Source: Bacillota bacterium (GTDB lineage Bacteria > Bacillota > Negativicutes > Sporomusales > UBA7701). Taken from it: a DNA stretch of 64,000 nucleotides. The translations under genes and the position numbers were made by a program. Under the pieces are notes generated by a model. The model was not told the DNA's origin and searched no databases. It worked only from the letters and a program-made list of their open reading frames with translations. The stretch is taken from the NCBI GenBank assembly GCA_023415775.1, contig JAEZJM010000036.1:19957-83956 (forward strand), read 5' to 3'. This document shows, in pieces, positions 59,553 to 64,000 of this stretch (within the stretch, counting starts at the first letter, position 1; each line of letters starts with the position of its first letter).

Positions 59553-60254
59553 ATGGAACAGGAAAAAGAGCCCGGTATTCGGGAAGGCGCGGTCGCCGGC
59601 ATACCGATCATGGTCGGATATTTCCCGGTGGCGATGGCGTTCGGCCTGCTCGCCAAGACGGTCGGCGTCACCTTCGCCGACGCCTGCCTCTTTTCACTCG
59701 TCGTCTTCGCTGGCGCCAGCCAGTTCATGGCCCTCGACCTCATCAAGGCCGGCATCGCCGCCGCCGACATCGTCCTCGCCACCTTCCTCCTCAACCTCCG
59801 CCACATGATGATGAGCGCCGCCCTCGCCGCCCGCCTGCAAAGCGTGCGCCGCGGGCTGGTGCCGCTCATCGCCTTCGGCGTCACCGACGAAACCTTCTCC
59901 GTCGCCTCCCTCAAGGCCGGCAAGCTCACCGCCCGCTACCTCCTCGGCCTCAACGGCGCCGCCTACGTCGCCTGGTTCGGCGGCACCGTCGCCGGCTACC
60001 TCGTCGGCCAGGTGCTGCCGGCGGCCGTCCAGAGCAGCCTCGGCATCGGCCTGTATGCGCTGTTCGCCGCCATCCTCGTCCCCGAACTAAAAAAACACGC
60101 AGGCGCCCTCGTCATCGCCCTGCTGGCCGGCCTGCTATACCTGCTCCTCACCCGCTTTACGCCGCTGTCCTCCGGCTGGAGCCTCATCGCCGCCATAATC
60201 GCCGCCTCCGCAGGCGGTCTTGTGGTGCTTAAGAACGAGGAGGAGGAAATATGA
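59553..60254 (+). CDS. azlC: AzlC family branched-chain amino acid exporter, large subunit
   Basis: A 233-residue membrane protein with about seven helices. GAVAGIPIMVGYFPVAMAFG near the N-terminus, FAGASQFMALDLIKAG and FLLNLRHMMMSAALAAR are the family landmarks. With AzlD it exports branched-chain amino acids or analogues. The ATG at 59553 is 6 bases from GGAGGG; a TTG at 59547 overlaps that site. TATAAT at 59498-59503 may be its -10. The stop overlaps azlD in an ATGA pattern. Confidence 0.92.
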   Translation: MEQEKEPGIREGAVAGIPIMVGYFPVAMAFGLLAKTVGVTFADACLFSLVVFAGASQFMALDLIKAGIAAADIVLATFLLNLRHMMMSAALAARLQSVRRGLVPLIAFGVTDETFSVASLKAGKLTARYLLGLNGAAYVAWFGGTVAGYLVGQVLPAAVQSSLGIGLYALFAAILVPELKKHAGALVIALLAGLLYLLLTRFTPLSSGWSLIAAIIAASAGGLVVLKNEEEEI

Positions 60255-60559
60255 CCGAATACCTGCCCCTCATCCTCGGCATGATGCTCGTCACCTACCT
60301 GCCGCGCCTGCTGCCGCTCGTCGCCCTCGCCCAGCGGCCGCTGCACCCCCTGCTGCGGCGCTTCCTGCGCTGCATCCCCTACGCCGCCCTCGGGGCCCTG
60401 ATAATCAGAGGCATCGCCGAAAGCGCCCCCGGCATGATGCCGGCCACGCTGGCCGCGATCGCCGTCGCCGCCGCCGTCTCCTTCCGCGGCGGCAGCCTGG
60501 TGCCGTCCGTCGTGGCGGCAATATTGACAGCGTACCTCGTTGTGATTGGGACACGATAA
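60251..60559 (+). CDS. azlD: AzlD family branched-chain amino acid exporter, small subunit
   Basis: A 102-residue membrane protein with three to four helices. LGMMLVTYLPRLLPLVA and FLRCIPYAALGALIIRG are typical of AzlD. ATGA overlap with azlC and GAGGAGGAA upstream. The terminator stem begins before its stop codon. Confidence 0.92.
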   Translation: MTEYLPLILGMMLVTYLPRLLPLVALAQRPLHPLLRRFLRCIPYAALGALIIRGIAESAPGMMPATLAAIAVAAAVSFRGGSLVPSVVAAILTAYLVVIGTR

Positions 60560-60572
60560 GTGTCCCTTTTTA
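60548..60572 (+). terminator. Terminator of azlCD, overlapping the stop codon
   Basis: GGGACAC GATAA GTGTCCC followed by TTTTTAT. The loop holds the azlD stop (TAA). Confidence 0.85.
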
Positions 60573-60648
60573 TATTAATAGGGTCTTTCGACTAGCGGAC
60601 ATTTAAGGGGTTAAGGGTAAAAGGTGGTAACTGTGCATGAATTATTTA

Positions 60649-62355
60649 TTAAACAAATTCAAATTCGATGATTGGTGCTACCTGAAATTCTTTGCGGGCC
60701 GGACGGGCTGGTTTAACGGCATTCGCCTCCACCGTCATTTCCTGGACGATATTGCGCAATGTCATGACGTTACGCATGATCTTATCCCGGTTTTGTCCCG
60801 CATAATCGTTGGCCGAAACTCTTAGTATAATCTTTCGTGTAAGCCAGTCCCCCCGGTATCCGTAGTCGGCACGCCAATAATATGGCTGAGAAAAATAACC
60901 GAAAGACTGCAGGAAATACTGCCGCACATGGGTCGGATCTTCACAGGCATCATCACTCGAACCGTACGGCAGGACAAAAGTAGCCTTGGCGTTGGGGCGG
61001 GCAACACGGTACAACTCCTGCATCATCGGCAAGGGTTGGCGGATATGTTCCAGCAGATGGCTGGCGAGAATTTCGCCGAAAGTATTATCCTCAAAAGGCA
61101 GAGGCCGCGTCGCGCATTCATCCAAATCTGCCACGACATCCACTCCCGGCAGAGCTACACAATCGAGATTGACCCATCCATCAAGGATTGTTTTACCACA
61201 GCCCAGGTGTAGTTTAGCCGCGTCGACAGCCTGACTCGCAGCCGCTGGATCAGCTGGGTGGTTTCGGCCGTTTGCCAAAACCTTATCAAAGTATTGCCTG
61301 TTGTAAATGATCCTCGGATCGTTGGGGATGAAGGCGGCAGCTATTTCGTTATGGGTACAGGCCGTTTCCCGCTGTCCCAGCCTGTCGTAACAGACGCAAA
61401 GCTGAAGATGGGGCAGCCAAGTCCAACACCCATGGCTGGTGTTTCCCCACCCATCCTTGGGTTTTTCCAATTGGGTGGCTATTCTGTACCAGAAAATAGC
61501 TTCGTGGTATTTGGCGTGCTGCAGGAAATGGTAGCCGAGGCGGCAACAGAACTCAGCGCGGGGGAGGCCATACTCAAACGACTTGAATAAATATTTCAGC
61601 CCGTTCTCCTGGTCGCCCAATTCTAGGCAGCAGTTGGCCAGTTTGCCGCACGCGGCGATATTGTCTTCCACCCAGCCTTGCTTAGTCTCCAAAAACCTTT
61701 GGTAGTATTCCACCGCTTTCTCATACTGCTGGTGGTCGCACAACTCATTGGCGTAATAATATAGATCCCGGGGCGTCGTAAATTCCTCCCCCGCCGCCAG
61801 CCGCCTCTCATAGATGGTTATATTCCGGTTGGCGTCATGCTTCAGCGGGCAATGGGTGATCGCTATCTCACTGCTCGCAATATGGCCATGAACCGCAAGA
61901 TACTCGTGGACGGCGCCGACCCACTGAAATTGCCTGCCGCGTTTGACCAGCCTATTTCTGCGCAGGCTGGAAGTCACCTGTCCCTGGTTGTCGAGCGATA
62001 AATGATAATGCATCGTCACCGAGTCCACACCAGGCTCCAGCGTTCGTTTTAACTCGCGAAACGCCTCGCGGTCTTTCGCAAAGATGACATCATCGGCGTC
62101 CAGCCACAGGATATACTCCATGGATGCTAAACCGAAAGCATAATTGCGGGCCGCGGCAAAATCGTTTATCCAGACGAAATCATACACCTTGTCGGTGAAG
62201 GACCGGACAATTTCTTTCGTCCGGTCGCTGGAGCCGGTGTCGACGATAATGATTTCATCGGCGATCCCCTGCACACTTTTCAGACAGCGGGCGATAACAT
62301 CCTCCTCGTTTTTCACGATCATGCACAGACTTATCGTGATGGACTGTTCTCCCAA
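60649..62355 (-). CDS. Glycosyltransferase family 2 - TPR - methyltransferase fusion
   Basis: A 568-residue three-part enzyme. Residues about 5-230 are a GT-A glycosyltransferase 2 domain (SLCMIVKNEEDVIARCLKSV, IVDTGSSDRTKEIV, ILWLDADDVIF). Residues about 180-350 carry TPR-like helices (YYQRFLETKQGW, and repeated Y/W helices). Residues about 375-490 are a class I SAM methyltransferase (KLHLGCGKTILDGWVNLDC, FGEILASHLLEHI). It could add a sugar to a peptide and methylate it, or modify glycan ends. It is divergent from the radical SAM gene and near a collagen-like spore protein, so spore-surface glycosylation is a reasonable guess. TTG start after GAGGTGAG. Confidence 0.85.
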   Translation of the reverse strand: MGEQSITISLCMIVKNEEDVIARCLKSVQGIADEIIIVDTGSSDRTKEIVRSFTDKVYDFVWINDFAAARNYAFGLASMEYILWLDADDVIFAKDREAFRELKRTLEPGVDSVTMHYHLSLDNQGQVTSSLRRNRLVKRGRQFQWVGAVHEYLAVHGHIASSEIAITHCPLKHDANRNITIYERRLAAGEEFTTPRDLYYYANELCDHQQYEKAVEYYQRFLETKQGWVEDNIAACGKLANCCLELGDQENGLKYLFKSFEYGLPRAEFCCRLGYHFLQHAKYHEAIFWYRIATQLEKPKDGWGNTSHGCWTWLPHLQLCVCYDRLGQRETACTHNEIAAAFIPNDPRIIYNRQYFDKVLANGRNHPADPAAASQAVDAAKLHLGCGKTILDGWVNLDCVALPGVDVVADLDECATRPLPFEDNTFGEILASHLLEHIRQPLPMMQELYRVARPNAKATFVLPYGSSDDACEDPTHVRQYFLQSFGYFSQPYYWRADYGYRGDWLTRKIILRVSANDYAGQNRDKIMRNVMTLRNIVQEMTVEANAVKPARPARKEFQVAPIIEFEFV

Positions 62356-62498
62356 AGCCTACTCACCTCAATAGAAAAAATCGTCACTACATCATATTCG
62401 CGTCCTTTGCCGATGCCATAAGCCGCTAAAGCGGCTGCAAGCATAATGGTCTTTGGGACAGCCATGGAACACTCGGCTCGCGGTTGGCATAAGATAAC

Positions 62499-62504
62499 TA
62501 TAAT
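62499..62504 (+). promoter_or_regulatory. -10 box of the second radical SAM gene
   Basis: TATAAT, with no clear -35. Transcription would start at about 62511, which fits the GTG start at 62533 and excludes the earlier ATG. A 6-bp hairpin (AGCCGC TAAA GCGGCT, 62421-62436) lies upstream. Confidence 0.4.
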
Positions 62505-62532
62505 CATGGGAGCAGCGTCAGGAGGAGTTCTG

Positions 62533-63531
62533 GTGCTTTTCAGCATTAATCTTGCCTTAGCTACCTTGTGTGGAGCCGATTGTATATTTTGTCCGACCGA
62601 CAGAGGGGACCGGCATGTACGGGTAATGCCCTTCGAACTGGCCAAAAAGATCATCGACGAAGTATCCGGACCTGAATTTCAACGTATTCATGGGACCCAC
62701 GCCTTTATCCTCGGGGAAAACGGCGACCTTTTCTTAAACAACGCCTGCCTGGATATCATGCGTTACATCCGGAAAAAATGCCCCGCCATGCAAATCATCA
62801 TATTTACCAATTTTCAGCAGGCGGATCAAACGCTACTGGAGACAATCCATAAAGAGAAACTCGTCGATTTTGTCAACTGCAACATCGATAGCGTGAACGA
62901 ACAAGTGTATCAGAAGATAAAAGGTATTGATCTTAACGGTGTACTGAATAATCTCCGGCTGTTTCTTGATTTGCGGCGTCAATACGCCACCAAAATCCCG
63001 GTGCAAATCTACACCATTACTCTTTATACCTATATAAAAGCGATCTGCGATAATTTTGGCATATTGCCGGCCAAAGCCGGCAGATGCCTGGGGGAAACCA
63101 TTTACGATGATTTTGACTTTACCCGGTCCTGTTTGGAGAAACTTCTTGATCCGGCCGTCGACCGCATCGTCAAGGTGGATAAGATCATGTGCTGGGCGGA
63201 ACGGGAACGGGTAAATAACGACATTGATTATGCACAATATCAATGCACCAACCTGAATCGAATAAAGCGCGAAGCTTTCATCGCCCCTAACGGTGATTGG
63301 TATATATGCTGTTATGATGCCAAGAACGAGGTCGTGCTTGGAAATGTGGGGCAGGAGAGCCTGCAGGCGATTTTTTTCTCAATGAAAAGAGCGGCAATTA
63401 TTGATCACCTCGCCAACCAGCGCTTTCATTTAGTGGGAGGGCCTTGCCGCACCGTTAACTGCTGCCAATTTGTCGGACCTGTCAACGAGCAAGAGGGTTC
63501 TGCGCCGTTTATCGTGAGAGACTGCCCCTGA
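62533..63531 (+). CDS. Radical SAM protein, SPASM-like
   Basis: A 332-residue radical SAM enzyme. NLALATLCGADCIFCPTDRG near the N-terminus supplies the CxxxCxxC cluster. The C-terminal part holds PNGDWYICCYDAKNEVVLGN and later cysteines (GPCRTVNCCQF), consistent with an auxiliary SPASM/Twitch cluster. Such enzymes modify peptides or sugars. An open frame starts at 62446, but the GTG at 62533 with AGGAGGAG upstream and the -10 box favour the shorter form. It lies between the glycosyltransferase and the collagen-like protein, so it may act on spore-surface glycan or protein. Confidence 0.82.
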   Translation: MLFSINLALATLCGADCIFCPTDRGDRHVRVMPFELAKKIIDEVSGPEFQRIHGTHAFILGENGDLFLNNACLDIMRYIRKKCPAMQIIIFTNFQQADQTLLETIHKEKLVDFVNCNIDSVNEQVYQKIKGIDLNGVLNNLRLFLDLRRQYATKIPVQIYTITLYTYIKAICDNFGILPAKAGRCLGETIYDDFDFTRSCLEKLLDPAVDRIVKVDKIMCWAERERVNNDIDYAQYQCTNLNRIKREAFIAPNGDWYICCYDAKNEVVLGNVGQESLQAIFFSMKRAAIIDHLANQRFHLVGGPCRTVNCCQFVGPVNEQEGSAPFIVRDCP

Positions 63532-63547
63532 TTCATCTGGGCAGTTT
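63521..63547 (+). terminator. Hairpin over the radical SAM stop
   Basis: ACTGCCC and GGGCAGT (7 bp) with an 11-base loop that includes the TGA stop. Only a weak T-run (TTTC) follows. Confidence 0.4.
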
Positions 63548-63550
63548 CAG

Positions 63551-63579
63551 TTATACATAATACTACATATGATGTATAA
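63551..63579 (+). promoter_or_regulatory. Inverted repeat before the collagen-like gene
   Basis: TTATACAT (63551-63558), 13 bases, ATGTATAA (63572-63579), a perfect 8-bp dyad. CATATGAT within it resembles a mother-cell sigma -10 (CATAnnnT). It may be an operator or promoter for the spore-surface gene. Confidence 0.4.
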
Positions 63580-63608
63580 GAAATACTGTTTCAAATTAAG
63601 GAGGAATT

Positions 63609-64000
63609 ATGGATACCAAAGACCGTCACATTAATGTATATCCTTCCGGTTGCGATAATTCGGACCCCTGCGATCACCACGATCCATGCGATCCATGCGA
63701 TCCTTGCAAACCCAGCCATCCCTGCAAGCCCAGTGATCATTGTAACCCCTGCAAGCCTCCTTGTCCGATCTGTCCTGCAGGCGCTACCGGGGCCGCCGGC
63801 GCTACCGGGGCTGCGGGCGCTACCGGTTCCACCGGCGAAGCGGGCGCCACCGGTTCCACCGGCGAGGCGGGCGCCACCGGTTCCACCGGCGAGGCGGGCG
63901 CTACCGGTTCCACCGGCGAAGCGGGCGCCACCGGGTCCACCGGCGAGGCGGGCGCCACCGGTTCCACCGGCGAAGCGGGCGCCACCGGTTCCACCGGCGA
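63609..64000 (+). CDS. Collagen-like (BclA-type) spore-surface protein, 3' end cut by window edge
   Basis: The frame is open to the window end (130 codons seen). The N-terminus MDTKDRHINVYPSGCDNSDP is followed by a cysteine-rich low-complexity stretch (repeated DPCDPC and KPC, 12 cysteines in about 45 residues). After that come Gly-X-Y triplets, first GATGAAGATG and then a nine-residue unit GATGSTGEA repeated to the edge. Threonine-rich collagen repeats of this kind are found in exosporium filament proteins such as BclA, where the threonines carry O-glycans. The globular C-terminal domain lies outside the window. Strong ribosome site (AAGGAGGAAT). Confidence 0.85.
   Translation, partial: MDTKDRHINVYPSGCDNSDPCDHHDPCDPCDPCKPSHPCKPSDHCNPCKPPCPICPAGATGAAGATGAAGATGSTGEAGATGSTGEAGATGSTGEAGATGSTGEAGATGSTGEAGATGSTGEAGATGSTG
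63838..64000 (+). repeat. 27-bp tandem repeat in the collagen-like gene
   Basis: About six units of 27 bases, each coding for GEAGATGST and differing only by synonymous changes (GAA/GAG, GCC/GCT, GGT/GGG). Such near-identical repeats are prone to length change and to assembly error. Confidence 0.9.

Noticed and set aside
63737..63994. Minus-strand proline/alanine repeat frame opposite the collagen-like gene
   Set aside because: It is the antisense of the Gly-X-Y repeat and has no start signals.
63838..64000. Tandem 27-bp units as a possible CRISPR array
   Set aside because: Units are contiguous and coding, with no spacers between repeats.
1..64000. tRNA, rRNA, insertion sequence or prophage genes
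   Set aside because: None was recognisable by eye; no transposase, integrase or phage structural motifs were seen in the translated frames.

Overview
The window looks like chromosomal DNA of an anaerobic, spore-forming, double-membrane Firmicute (Negativicutes, probably a Sporomusaceae relative; genus not determinable from sequence alone). An outer membrane is indicated by a subtilisin-type autotransporter with a C-terminal beta-barrel (37471-40674) and an OmpA-type protein (53533-54363). Sporulation is indicated by two spore-coat genes (23663-24230) and a collagen-like exosporium-type protein (63609 to the end). Anaerobic life is indicated by a bifurcating-type [FeFe] hydrogenase, a Tat-exported [NiFe] hydrogenase, radical SAM enzymes and a predicted selenocysteine peroxiredoxin. 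Most of the window is very GC-rich with dense, short-spaced genes, which produces many long spurious open frames.

Layout. 1-4.5 kb: heme/tetrapyrrole operon (hemC, cobA-hemD fusion, hemB, hemL). 4.7-7.7 kb: M20 amidohydrolase plus a DUF3311/sodium-solute symporter pair. 8.0-11.6 kb: hydCBA [FeFe] hydrogenase behind a near-consensus promoter. 12-16 kb: diguanylate cyclase, Crp/Fnr regulator and a convergent FtsA-like ATPase with C-terminal repeats. 16-22.3 kb: folate cyclohydrolase, split lysine-exporter-type genes, tex, a MATE pump and a small membrane protein. 22.4-26.9 kb: HD-GYP-type protein, spore-coat pair, PerR-like regulator with a rubredoxin-like protein, deoC, and a secreted MA-family peptidase. 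27-31 kb: [NiFe] hydrogenase and the selenoperoxiredoxin. 31-35 kb: phosphohexomutase, then walJ-htrA-rlmH. 35-48 kb: lower-GC accessory stretch with an Ig-like secreted protein interrupted by TGA, a radical SAM protein, the autotransporter, two dehydrogenases, an exonuclease, a DEAD-box helicase, an ABC-F protein and an azoreductase. 47.4-60.6 kb: carboxyltransferase, MFS pump, GGDEF-EAL protein, OmpA-like protein, prfC, fabH, a second ABC-F protein with a leader terminator, and azlCD. 60.6-64 kb: glycosyltransferase-TPR-methyltransferase, radical SAM protein and collagen-like spore-surface protein.

The two strongest unusual signals are (1) six copies of a roughly 120-180 base imperfect-hairpin element, whose paired arms differ between copies yet stay complementary, and five of which lie directly after stop codons; and (2) a peroxiredoxin whose peroxidatic cysteine codon is an in-frame TGA followed by a hairpin, so it is predicted to contain selenocysteine. 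The 3' end of the window suggests a spore-surface glycosylation cluster. No rRNA, tRNA, CRISPR array, transposase or prophage was recognised.
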